Shown here: one piece after another, positions 35,029-42,590 of the stretch | Layout: each line of letters starts with the position of its first letter | How positions within the stretch are numbered: position 1 is the first letter of the stretch | From: Gemmatimonas sp. | Lineage (GTDB): Bacteria > Gemmatimonadota > Gemmatimonadetes > Gemmatimonadales > Gemmatimonadaceae | NCBI RefSeq assembly: GCF_027531815.1 | Contig: NZ_JAPZSK010000010.1 | Coordinates: forward strand, 186,001-250,000 | Reading direction: 5' to 3' | Length of the DNA: 64,000 nucleotides | Notes under the pieces: model-generated | What the model saw: the letters and a program-made list of their open reading frames with translations, nothing else | Told to the model about the DNA's origin: nothing | The model's database searches: none | Position numbers and translations under genes: made by a program

Positions 35029-37453
35029 GCGGACGGACCCCCAGGTCCTTTTCGAGCAGCTCCAGCAGACGGGCCCGTCGCCCTTCGATCTCCTTGTCGC
35101 GCAGCGTGCGCTCCGGATGCCGCCAGGTCAGCCGCCACGCCAGACTGCGCATACCGGCCGGAATGCCCGCACCGCGGAACTCATCGAAGAGCTGCACCTG
35201 CTCCAGCAATTCGCCTCCTGCCGTGACGATGGCGTGCTCGACCGTCGCCGCCGCCAGGGCATCGGGGACCAGCAAGGCCACGTCGAACTCGGCGGCTGGT
35301 GTCGTGGGAAGCGGTGACACACGAACCGTGATGGTGGCGCCACCCTCCCGCTCGGCGGGGGCATGCGCGTGCGTGCCATGCGGAGCCACATCCTCGGAGG
35401 AGAGCACCCCGAGGGACAGTTCCACGCCCCAGGCCTCGGTCGCCCACGCGGGACGATCGAGCGTGACCGCCTGCACCATACCAACGGTGCCGCGCCCATC
35501 GACCTCCACCTGCCAGGCGGGCGTTCCCTCTACCGCCACCATGCGCACCGTACGCCCGGGGAAGGCGGCACGCGCTGCGCTCTCGGCCAACGCCTTCGCG
35601 TCCCAGGCGTCGAAGGCGGGCGGCGCCGGCTCGGTGAAGTGCGCCGGACGGCGCGTGCCCATGAGCAGCGCCCCCATACGTAGCTCCTCCCGCGGCAGTC
35701 GGGCGGCTCGAGGCAGAAACACGTTGCCGATTTCAAAGAGGCGCAGGTTACCCTGCATGCGCGACAGGTTGTACTCGGCCCGACGGGCCAGCGTGTCGAG
35801 GATCGATGCCCGAAGAAACGGCTCATCCTCCGCCAGCGGATTGCGAACCCGCGGCGACGCCTCGTCACCCGTGGCGGTGAAGGGCATGGGTCGGGCTTCG
35901 GCAAGCCCCGCGGCCACGAGCACATCGCGCACCCGACGAGAGGCGAGGTGCATCGGATGATCCGGCGCCGATCCGGGTCGGAACGGTCGCAACTCGTCCG
36001 GGAGCGCGTCAAACCCCACCAGCCGAGCCACTTCCTCGATCAGGTCCACCTCGAGCAGCAGATCATGCCGCCACGACGGCGGCTGGACGGCGAGCGTGTC
36101 ACCATCGCCGGCGACGATGCACCCGAGCGCTTCGAGATGCCGCGTGATCTCGGTAACCGGAACGGTCATGCCAAGGAGGCGTGCCAGCCTGGCGGGACGC
36201 AGCGACACTGCCGCTCTCGCGACTGGTGCCGCTCCCACGTCGAGCACCTCGACGACCTCACCACCGGCCACCTGCGTGATGAGCGCCGCCGCCAAACGGG
36301 CCACGTCCTGGGTGTTGCCCGCGTCGATGCCTCGCTCGTAGCGATAGCTGGCATCGGTATTGAGCCCCACCGCCTTGCGAACTGCCCGCACGAACCGCGG
36401 CTCGAAGACCGCGACTTCGAGCAGGACGTCGGTCGTGGATGCGGTGACTTCGCTGCGCTGTCCACCCATGACGCCGGCAAGTGCCACCGGCGCGTCCGCA
36501 TCGCAGATGCAGACGGTATCCGTCGCCAGCGGGCGATCGGTGCCGTCCAGCGTGACGATACGCTCTTCAGCGCGCGTGGCGCGCACCACGATCTGGCGCT
36601 CCGCCAGCGTGGCCAGGTCAAAGGCGTGCACCGGCTGTCCGAAACCGTGCAGCACGTAGTTGGTGGCGTCGACGATGTTGCTGATGCTCCGGGCACCGAT
36701 CGCCTCGAGGCGCTGCGTGAGCCAAGCGGGGCTTGGCCCCACCGAGACGCCCTTGATGATCACGGCCACATAGCGCGGGCAGGCGCGTGCGTCCTCCACA
36801 CGCACCGCGGCGTACTCCCCCTGCACCGCCGCGACTCCCGTCTTGGCGACAAGCGACGACGGGGGGGCGCTCAGCTCTGCCGGCACCGCGCCCAGCGGTA
36901 CCCCGGTAATGGCACTCACTTCGCGCGCCACGCCAAGGTGCGACAGCAGGTCGGGACGATTCGGCAGCACATCGAGATCGAGGCGGGCATCGGCGAGGGC
37001 CAGCACGTCGAGCAGCGGAGAACCGGGCGCCGCCTCCGTATCGAGCGTCAGGATGCCGTTGTGCTCGTCACCCAGCCCCAGTTCGCGGGCCGAGCACAGC
37101 ATGCCGTTCGACGTTTCGCCCCGGATCTTTCGCTTCTCGATCTTGAGCCCTCCGGGCATGACCGTGCCGGAGCGCGCGAAGGGATACTTGTGCCCTGCCA
37201 CCACGTTGGGCGCGCCGCAGACCACGTCGAGGAGGGTGCCGCTGCCATCATCGACCTTGGTGACCCACAGATGATCGGAATTGGGGTGCCGACCGGCCTC
37301 GACCACCTGCGCCACCACGAACGCCGAGAGATGCGCCCCCAGCATTTCGATGCGGTCGAGGGTGACGCAATGACGGCTGAGGGTCTCGCCGACGTCCGGG
37401 GCGGAGAGTTCGTGCGCGACGAACTGCTTGATCCACTCGTGCGAAACGATCAT
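35018..37453 (-). CDS. pheT: Phenylalanine-tRNA ligase beta subunit
   Basis: An 811-residue subunit with the N-terminal tRNA-binding OB domain (FVVAQVVEAGRHPNSDHLWVTKVDDG), the B3/4 editing domain, the B5 domain with RYERGIDAGNTQDVARLAAALI, and a C-terminal FDX-ACB anticodon-binding domain (WRLTWRHPERTLRDKEI). It starts at ATG 37453, overlapping the pheS stop (ATGA); the longer frame is unrelated. Together with pheS it charges tRNA-Phe. Confidence 0.97.
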   Translation of the reverse strand: MIVSHEWIKQFVAHELSAPDVGETLSRHCVTLDRIEMLGAHLSAFVVAQVVEAGRHPNSDHLWVTKVDDGSGTLLDVVCGAPNVVAGHKYPFARSGTVMPGGLKIEKRKIRGETSNGMLCSARELGLGDEHNGILTLDTEAAPGSPLLDVLALADARLDLDVLPNRPDLLSHLGVAREVSAITGVPLGAVPAELSAPPSSLVAKTGVAAVQGEYAAVRVEDARACPRYVAVIIKGVSVGPSPAWLTQRLEAIGARSISNIVDATNYVLHGFGQPVHAFDLATLAERQIVVRATRAEERIVTLDGTDRPLATDTVCICDADAPVALAGVMGGQRSEVTASTTDVLLEVAVFEPRFVRAVRKAVGLNTDASYRYERGIDAGNTQDVARLAAALITQVAGGEVVEVLDVGAAPVARAAVSLRPARLARLLGMTVPVTEITRHLEALGCIVAGDGDTLAVQPPSWRHDLLLEVDLIEEVARLVGFDALPDELRPFRPGSAPDHPMHLASRRVRDVLVAAGLAEARPMPFTATGDEASPRVRNPLAEDEPFLRASILDTLARRAEYNLSRMQGNLRLFEIGNVFLPRAARLPREELRMGALLMGTRRPAHFTEPAPPAFDAWDAKALAESAARAAFPGRTVRMVAVEGTPAWQVEVDGRGTVGMVQAVTLDRPAWATEAWGVELSLGVLSSEDVAPHGTHAHAPAEREGGATITVRVSPLPTTPAAEFDVALLVPDALAAATVEHAIVTAGGELLEQVQLFDEFRGAGIPAGMRSLAWRLTWRHPERTLRDKEIEGRRARLLELLEKDLGVRPRAT

Positions 37454-38460
37454 CGAGCAAACTGCTCCAGAAAGCGGATGTCGGAATCGTACAGCGTACG
37501 GATGTCGTTGACGCCATAGCGCGACATGGCGATGCGGGCAGGCCCCATGCCGAATGCCCACCCGGTGAAGCGTTCACTGTCCACCCCGGCCGCATCGAGG
37601 ACGTTGGGGTGCACCATGCCGCATCCCAGGATTTCCACCCAACGCAGCCCCTTGCCGTCACCGAGATCGACCTCGACATCCATTTGGGCGCCAGGTTCGA
37701 CAAACGGAAAGTACGACGGGCCAAAGCGCACACGCCGCGTGGCCCCGTAGAAGCGCCGCGCGAACTCTGCGAGCGTCGCCTTGAGATCGACAAAGCTGAT
37801 GCCCTCGTCAACGGCGAGTCCTTCGAGCTGCATGAAGGCAGGGGCGTGAGTGGCATCGAAGAAATCGCGGCGATACACCTGCCCGGGTGCCAGCACGCGC
37901 ACCGGCGGCGCGAAGCGCTGCAACGTCCGCACCTGCACGGGCGACGTGTGCGTGCGCAACAGGGTGTCGTCCCCAAGATAGAGCGTATCGTGCAGCTCCA
38001 TCGCCGGATGGTCGGGGGGAAAGTTGAGCGCACCGAAATTGTACCATTCCGTTTCGGCTTCGGGGCCGAGGGCCACGGTGAAGCCCAGCTCGCGGAAGAT
38101 GTCGCAAATCTCGTCAATGACCAGCGTGACCGGATGCAGCGATCCGCGCCATGGGAGACGGGCCGGCATGGATCCGTCGAAGAACGCGCCCGCGCCCCGC
38201 GCTGTCATTTGTGCCGCAAAGCCGTCGAGGGCGTCCTGAATGGACGACTTGAGCGCGTTGAAGGCGGCGCCTGCGGTCCGCCGATCCTCGGCCGGCAGGG
38301 CGCGCAGCGCCGCTTGCAGCGCCTCGAGGCGCTGGTCCTTGAGCGCGTTGAGCTGGCCCTTGGCGACGTCGAGCCGCGTGCCGGGCTCGAGCCCGTCGAG
38401 CAGCGCGCGGCACTCCTGCGCGAGGGCGTCGGCCTGGGCGAGGTAATCGGAGATGATCAC
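37450..38460 (-). CDS. pheS: Phenylalanine-tRNA ligase alpha subunit
   Basis: About 336 residues. N-terminal helical coiled coil (residues 1-90), then a class II catalytic core with HPVTLVIDEICDIFRELGF, DTLLRTHTSPVQVRTL and GWAFGMGPARIAMSRYGVNDIR. The GTG at 38460 gives the usual PheS head; an in-frame GTG at 38484 would add eight residues, but the hairpin 38485-38516 abuts it and would bury its ribosome-binding site. Upstream is rplT, in the infC-rpmI-rplT-pheST cluster common in bacteria. Confidence 0.95.
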   Translation of the reverse strand: MIISDYLAQADALAQECRALLDGLEPGTRLDVAKGQLNALKDQRLEALQAALRALPAEDRRTAGAAFNALKSSIQDALDGFAAQMTARGAGAFFDGSMPARLPWRGSLHPVTLVIDEICDIFRELGFTVALGPEAETEWYNFGALNFPPDHPAMELHDTLYLGDDTLLRTHTSPVQVRTLQRFAPPVRVLAPGQVYRRDFFDATHAPAFMQLEGLAVDEGISFVDLKATLAEFARRFYGATRRVRFGPSYFPFVEPGAQMDVEVDLGDGKGLRWVEILGCGMVHPNVLDAAGVDSERFTGWAFGMGPARIAMSRYGVNDIRTLYDSDIRFLEQFAR

Positions 38461-38484
38461 GACAGGAATGGGAAACGGGAGCAC

Positions 38485-38516
38485 GAAGGGCCGGCATCTT
38501 TCGACGCCGGCCCTTC
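38485..38516 (-). terminator. Hairpin between rplT and pheS
   Basis: A perfect 11-bp stem (38485-38495 with 38506-38516) and 10-base loop in the rplT-pheS gap. Downstream on the minus strand lies GTGCTCCCGTTTCCC, only loosely T-rich. It may act as a partial terminator or attenuator for pheST, comparable in position to the pheST attenuator of E. coli, but no leader peptide with Phe codons was found. Confidence 0.5.
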
Positions 38517-38568
38517 AATTTAACGCGCACGGCCCAGCGTGTGGCGTGCCGAGTGTGAAGCGGCGTGC

Positions 38569-38940
38569 TTACGCGGCGGCCTTGGCTTCCAGGGCCTTAC
38601 GCGCCTGTTCGGCGATTGCGGCGAACGCCTCGGGCTCACGCACGGCGAGATCGGCGAGCACCTTGCGATCGACTTCGAGGCCGGCTGCATGCAGGCCACT
38701 GATGAAGGCGCTGTACGACATGTCGTGCAGGCGCGCCGCCGCGTTGATACGAATGATCCACAAACGGCGGAAGTCGCGCTTCTTGTTCTTGCGGTCGCGG
38801 TACGCGTAGCGCCAGCCGCGCTCCACGGTTTCCTTGGCGGCCTTCCACAACTTCGAGCGGCCACCGAAGGCGCCCTTGGCGTGCTTGAGGATCTGCTTCT
38901 TGCGCTTGAGACGAACGACGTTGGACTTGACGCGTGGCAT
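38569..38940 (-). CDS. rplT: 50S ribosomal protein L20
   Basis: Ribosomal protein L20, 123 residues: [32 protein letters not shown], then [25 protein letters not shown]-like segment and YSAFISGL. Besides building the 50S subunit, L20 represses its own operon in several phyla by binding mRNA. It follows rpmI by 12 bases and precedes the pheS hairpin. Confidence 0.97.
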   Translation of the reverse strand: MPRVKSNVVRLKRKKQILKHAKGAFGGRSKLWKAAKETVERGWRYAYRDRKNKKRDFRRLWIIRINAAARLHDMSYSAFISGLHAAGLEVDRKVLADLAVREPEAFAAIAEQARKALEAKAAA

Positions 38941-38952
38941 AGTGGAAGTTCC

Positions 38953-39150
38953 TCAGGCCAGGATGAGACGCTTGATGCGCTTGACTTCGCCGTTCGTTTC
39001 GACGATCGCCGGGCGACGGAGATTGCGCTTCCGCTTGGCGTCCTTCTTGGTCAGGATGTGGCTCTTGTACGCCTTCAGGCGCCGCACCTTCCCCGATCCC
39101 GTCACGGAGAAGCGCTTCTTGGCGCCGCTGTGGGTCTTCATCTTCGGCAT
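38953..39150 (-). CDS. rpmI: 50S ribosomal protein L35
   Basis: Ribosomal protein L35, 65 residues, with the typical head [23 protein letters not shown] and middle [17 protein letters not shown]. It sits between infC and rplT, the usual order, 79 bases after the infC stop. A perfect palindrome (39214-39231) lies at the infC end of that gap. Confidence 0.97.
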   Translation of the reverse strand: MPKMKTHSGAKKRFSVTGSGKVRRLKAYKSHILTKKDAKRKRNLRRPAIVETNGEVKRIKRLILA

Positions 39151-39213
39151 GATTTGCTCACGTCAGCGGTCAACCGCCACCATGTGGGGCGGTGTGTTCT
39201 CGAATCAGGCGCC

Positions 39214-39231
39214 GATCACCGGCCGGTGATC
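39214..39231 (-). repeat. 18-base perfect palindrome at the infC stop
   Basis: GATCACCGGCCGGTGATC spans the infC stop codon and the first bases of the infC-rpmI gap. In RNA it forms a 7-bp stem around GGCC. In E. coli an L20-binding structure involves the infC-rpmI region, so this may be part of an rpmI operator. Confidence 0.45.
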
Positions 39232-39748
39232 ATTTCGGCGCGAGAATCATCGTCATCGACTTCCCTTCCATGGTGGGGGCGCTCTCGACCTTCGCGAGGT
39301 CGGCGAGTTCCTGCGAGACCCGTTCGACCACCGCCTTGCCCAGCTCGGGGTGGGCGATCTGACGGCCGCGGAACATGAGCGTCACCTTCACCTTGTTGCC
39401 CTCTTCGAGGAAGCGCCGCGCATGGCGGGTCTTCGTGTCGAAGTCGTGATCGTCGATCCCAGGGCGGTACTTGACCTCCTTGAGATGGATCACGTGCTGC
39501 TTCTTCTTCGCGAGTCGGGCTTGCTTGGCCTGTTCGAACTTGAACTTGCCGTAGTCCATGATGCGGACCACGGGAGGCCGAGCCGCCGCCGCCACTTCAA
39601 CGAGATCGAGCCCAAGCTCCTGCGCCATGGACAGTGCGGCGTCCACTTCGAGGATTCCCAGCTGGCTGCCATCGGCACCGATCACGCGGACAGGACTGAT
39701 CCGGATTTGCCGGTTCACCCGTGGCGGACGCTTCGTCGAATCCTGAAT
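39230..39748 (-). CDS. infC: Translation initiation factor IF-3 (ATT start)
   Basis: IF-3, about 172 residues. N-domain: VNRQIRISPVRVIGADGSQLGILEVDAAL; linker and C-domain: RIMDYGKFKFEQAKQ, LKEVKYRPGIDDHDFDTKTRHARRFLEEGNKVKVTLMFRGR. A GTG at 39718 is in frame, but the frame continues upstream to ATT at 39748 (QDSTKRPPRVNRQIR), which has GGAG exactly eight bases before it and gives the normal IF-3 N-terminal length. AUU starts are a hallmark of infC in other bacteria, where IF-3 represses its own translation. No good ribosome-binding site precedes the GTG. The leader upstream is long and structured. Confidence 0.95.
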   Translation of the reverse strand: MQDSTKRPPRVNRQIRISPVRVIGADGSQLGILEVDAALSMAQELGLDLVEVAAAARPPVVRIMDYGKFKFEQAKQARLAKKKQHVIHLKEVKYRPGIDDHDFDTKTRHARRFLEEGNKVKVTLMFRGRQIAHPELGKAVVERVSQELADLAKVESAPTMEGKSMTMILAPK

Positions 39749-39765
39749 AGTGCGTACTCCGGTAG

Positions 39766-39802
39766 AAGAAACAGAAACGCGGACCCCGATTTGGAGCCCG
39801 CG
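39766..39802 (-). promoter_or_regulatory. Attenuator-like hairpin with T-rich tail in the infC leader
   Basis: On the minus strand a 10-bp stem with two G-T pairs (39802-39793 with 39787-39778, loop AAATC) is followed by TTTCTGTTTCTT (39777-39766), ending just before the infC ribosome-binding site. It has the form of an intrinsic terminator at the end of the infC leader. L20-controlled attenuation of the infC operon is known in Bacillus, so an analogous control is inferred. Confidence 0.6.
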
Positions 39803-39979
39803 TCGATCACGCCCATAAGCAAAGACGCGCGCACCTCGCGTGCACGTGCCTTGCCGGCCGTTCCGATGGACTCCAGCAGCACACCTCGCCGAGCCGATGC
39901 CGGAAACGAGGGCCGAAGGGTGGGAGCGGCATCGATGCCGATCCGCTTCTCGAATGTGTGGTGCAACAACAACAGGTGA

Positions 39980-40007
39980 AAGCTAGACAGGCCGCGGCGA
40001 AGGTCAA
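39980..40007 (-). promoter_or_regulatory. Predicted infC operon promoter
   Basis: On the minus strand TTGACC (40007-40002) and TAGCTT (39985-39980) are spaced by 16 bases, just after the end of the upstream metallo-hydrolase gene. A transcript starting near 39973 would have a leader of about 225 nt before the infC ATT. Confidence 0.55.
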
Positions 40008-40018
40008 CCCCCCGCCCC

Positions 40019-40918
40019 TCAGCCTGCCGCGACCAGGTGGTACGACTTGCCGTCGTGGGCCAAACGCCCGAAACCCACGTGGGCGTCATGCTCGAATACC
40101 AGCAACCACTCTTCGCGCAGCGCCTGGGCCAATAGCGCCCGCTTGGACTCGAGTGTCACCAGCGGCTCCACATCGTACCCCATAATCCACGGCAGTGGCA
40201 GGTGATGGCTTGTGGGGATCAGGTCACCCAGAAAGCACAGCGTCTCCCCACCTGATCGGATGATCACGCTCTGATGGTGCGGCGTATGCCCGGGGGTCGG
40301 ACGCACGGTGATGCCGGGCCGCACCTCCTGCTCCCCCCGCACGACGTCGAGCTGCCCGGCAACCACCACGGGATGCCAGTTGGCGGGGAAATAGCTCGCG
40401 GCCGTGCGCTCGTTTGTGTGCTCGGCATAGTCGAGCTCGCCCGCCTGCACGAGGTAGCGCGCCCTGCGAAACGTCGGCAGCACCTCACCGGACGGCGCGC
40501 GCCAGCTGTTGCCACCAGCATGATCGAAGTGCAGATGCGTGTTGATGACCAGCGAAACGTCGTCCGCGGTGAACCCGGCGGCGCGAAGTCCATCTTCGAG
40601 GGCGGTCCGATCGTCTTCCCCCCGGTTCTCGACACCGTAGATGTCGTGGAACTTGGCGTTTTCCTTGTTCCCCAATCCGGTATCGAGCAGCAACAGCCCG
40701 TCATCGTGTTCGATGAGCAGGCAGCGCATCCCCAGCGGGATACGGTTCTTCTCATCCGCCTCCAGACGCCGCGACCAGAGCGTCTTGGGAACCACACCGA
40801 ACATGGCCCCGCCGTCGAGTTGCTGCCCGCCCGCCTGGATGGCGTGTACGGTCAGACGGCCGACGGTGCGCGTTTCGAGCAGGGGCGCGGGAAACCCCGC
40901 GGGTAACCGGTCGTTCAC
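40019..40918 (-). CDS. MBL-fold metallo-hydrolase
   Basis: A 299-residue metallo-beta-lactamase-fold protein. The metal-binding HLHFDHAG (His128-His133) is clear, with further ligands in PTPGHTPHHQSV and FLGDLIPTSHHLPLPW, and LLLLDTGLG before them. The fold covers lactonases, glyoxalase II-like enzymes, ribonucleases and others; the Thr/Asp/Gly context resembles the AHL-lactonase-like branch, but substrate is unknown. It starts at a GTG overlapping the upstream exonuclease stop (GTGA). No signal peptide is visible, so it is likely cytoplasmic. Confidence 0.88.
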   Translation of the reverse strand: MNDRLPAGFPAPLLETRTVGRLTVHAIQAGGQQLDGGAMFGVVPKTLWSRRLEADEKNRIPLGMRCLLIEHDDGLLLLDTGLGNKENAKFHDIYGVENRGEDDRTALEDGLRAAGFTADDVSLVINTHLHFDHAGGNSWRAPSGEVLPTFRRARYLVQAGELDYAEHTNERTAASYFPANWHPVVVAGQLDVVRGEQEVRPGITVRPTPGHTPHHQSVIIRSGGETLCFLGDLIPTSHHLPLPWIMGYDVEPLVTLESKRALLAQALREEWLLVFEHDAHVGFGRLAHDGKSYHLVAAG

Positions 40919-41838
40919 GCGATGTTGTCCTCACTGGCAGGAAGCGGAAAGGCACGGCGGCGGCGATCCCGGGCAGAGACAGCGCGGCGTACCGACGACG
41001 GGGCGAGCAGCTGCTCCAGATCGTGCCACGTGTGATACCCCTCCTGTTCCGCAACACGCAGCATGCGGCAGAGGGCATGCGCCGTGGCCAGGGCGTCGCC
41101 GGCGGCGCGGTGGCGCGCCTCGATCTCGATGCCGAAGTAGCGCGTAAGGTGATCAAGCGACCGTCTTGGCAGGTCGGGGAGCAGCTTGCGCGCGAGTCGC
41201 ACGGTACAGAGGCGGGGCCCGGACAGCACGTGCCCGGCCCCCCGGCGCAACTCCTCCCCCACGAAACGCCAGTCGAAGGCGGCGTTGTGCGCCACGAACA
41301 CCGCCCCGGCGAGACGCTCCATCACCAGGGGGGCAATCTCGGCGAACGGCGGCTGATCGCGCACCATGTCCCAGCTGATCTGCGTCAACGCCGTAATATA
41401 CGGGGGAATGGGCCGACCTGGGTTGACGAGCCGACTGAACACCTCGGCCACGTCCCCGCCCCGCACCTGTACGATGGCGATCTCGGTAATGCGGTCGCCG
41501 CTCGCGGCCTGCGTGCCGGTGGTTTCCACATCGACGACCGCAAAGGCGATGTCCGCGAGCCGAGGCGCGGCGGGACTCGCCCCTGCCCCAGGAGCGCTCC
41601 CGTGCGCTGACAGCGCCCAGTGACCGCTGGGGAGCCGCTGAAACTCGGGCTTGCCGCCAAGAAGAGCCAGGGCCATCCGCTCGGCTGCCTCAGGGTGCAG
41701 CCGCTGCACCTGACAGACCCGACACATGAGCGTCACCACGTCGAGCGGCCCTGCCGCCAGCAGATGCCCGGCACGCGCAGAGAGCGTGGTGGGGCGCGGC
41801 GCAACCGTCGCGCCGAATGGGGGGAGAGGGGCACTCAC
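40915..41838 (-). CDS. DnaQ-like 3'-5' exonuclease
   Basis: About 307 residues. The DEDD exonuclease domain shows Exo I FAVVDVETTGT, Exo II FVAHNAAFDWRFV and Exo III HRAAGDALATAHAL, as in the DNA polymerase III epsilon family. About 85 residues precede the exonuclease domain (GPLDVVTLMCRVCQVQRLHPEAAERMALALL), a head with a CxxC not usual in DnaQ. A GTG at 41838 or 41844 is the likely start; no ribosome-binding site is evident. It is divergent from rex across a 107-base region that contains the Rex operator. Confidence 0.85.
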   Translation of the reverse strand: MSAPLPPFGATVAPRPTTLSARAGHLLAAGPLDVVTLMCRVCQVQRLHPEAAERMALALLGGKPEFQRLPSGHWALSAHGSAPGAGASPAAPRLADIAFAVVDVETTGTQAASGDRITEIAIVQVRGGDVAEVFSRLVNPGRPIPPYITALTQISWDMVRDQPPFAEIAPLVMERLAGAVFVAHNAAFDWRFVGEELRRGAGHVLSGPRLCTVRLARKLLPDLPRRSLDHLTRYFGIEIEARHRAAGDALATAHALCRMLRVAEQEGYHTWHDLEQLLAPSSVRRAVSARDRRRRAFPLPASEDNIA

Positions 41839-41911
41839 CGGCACAAGATAGCAACAGGACCACGTGCCCCGCTGGTTTTGGTGCGGGCGACCTCCTACGT
41901 TTCCCCTATCT

Positions 41912-41929
41912 TTGTGAAGATTTTCACAA
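41912..41929 (+). promoter_or_regulatory. Rex operator
   Basis: A perfect inverted repeat TTGTGAA-GATT-TTCACAA, which matches the established Rex-binding consensus TTGTGAANNNNTTCACAA. It sits 16 bases upstream of the rex GTG and abuts a TATCTT (41907-41912) that could be the -10 box of rex, so bound Rex would block its own promoter and might also affect the divergent exonuclease gene. Confidence 0.85.
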
Positions 41930-41945
41930 GCTCTCGCGCTCCTAC

Positions 41946-42590
41946 GTGAAACGCATCGCCGAATCAACCGTCCGCCGGCTCTCGATGTACCTCCGATATC
42001 TGGAGGATCTGGATACGCGCGGCCAGCAAACTGCGTCCAGCGACGAACTGGCTCACCTGTGCGGCACCACGCCGGCGCAGGTGCGCAAGGATCTGTCGTT
42101 CTTCGGGTCGTTCGGCAAGCGCGGCCTTGGCTACCCCGTGCATGAGCTCACGGCCCACCTGCGGGAGATTCTGGGGCTGCAGCGAGAGTGGCGGGTGCTC
42201 ATTATCGGCGCCGGCAAGATCGGCGCGGCGCTCGCCAATTACCGCGGCTTCCGTCAGCGTGGATTCACCGTGAGCGGGGTCTATGACAACGACCCGGCCA
42301 AAGTGGGACAGCCGTGGGGAGAATCCATCGTGCGCCCCATGGACGCGCTTGAAGAAGACCTGGCCCGCCTCGATGCCCCCATTGCCGTCCTGGCAATCCC
42401 GGCCGAGGGCGCGCAAGCCGTTGTCGATCGGCTGGTGGCCGCTGGCGTCCGCGCCATTCTCAACTTTGCGCCGGCGCAGATCACCGTGCCAGCGCACGTG
42501 AACCTCAAGAGCGTGAACATGGCGATGGAGTTGGAAGGCCTCTCGTTCGCGCTCTCCAACCCCGGCTACCTCGACGAAGGTGCGGCCTGA
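41946..42590 (+). CDS. rex: Redox-sensing transcriptional repressor Rex
   Basis: A 214-residue NADH-responsive repressor. The N-terminal winged helix (TVRRLSMYLRYLEDLDTRG, then CGTTPAQVRKDLSFFGSFGKRGLGYPV) binds DNA; the C-terminal Rossmann domain has VLIIGAGKIGAALANY and binds NAD(H). When the NADH/NAD ratio rises, Rex leaves DNA. Start GTG at 41946; an upstream longer frame has no similarity. The operator just upstream shows autoregulation. The stop codon directly abuts that of convergent rsmA. Confidence 0.95.
   Translation: MKRIAESTVRRLSMYLRYLEDLDTRGQQTASSDELAHLCGTTPAQVRKDLSFFGSFGKRGLGYPVHELTAHLREILGLQREWRVLIIGAGKIGAALANYRGFRQRGFTVSGVYDNDPAKVGQPWGESIVRPMDALEEDLARLDAPIAVLAIPAEGAQAVVDRLVAAGVRAILNFAPAQITVPAHVNLKSVNMAMELEGLSFALSNPGYLDEGAA

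Noticed and set aside
38485-38516. Phe-codon leader peptide before pheS
   Set aside because: No short frame with Phe codons was found upstream of the hairpin, so classic tRNA-dependent attenuation is not supported.
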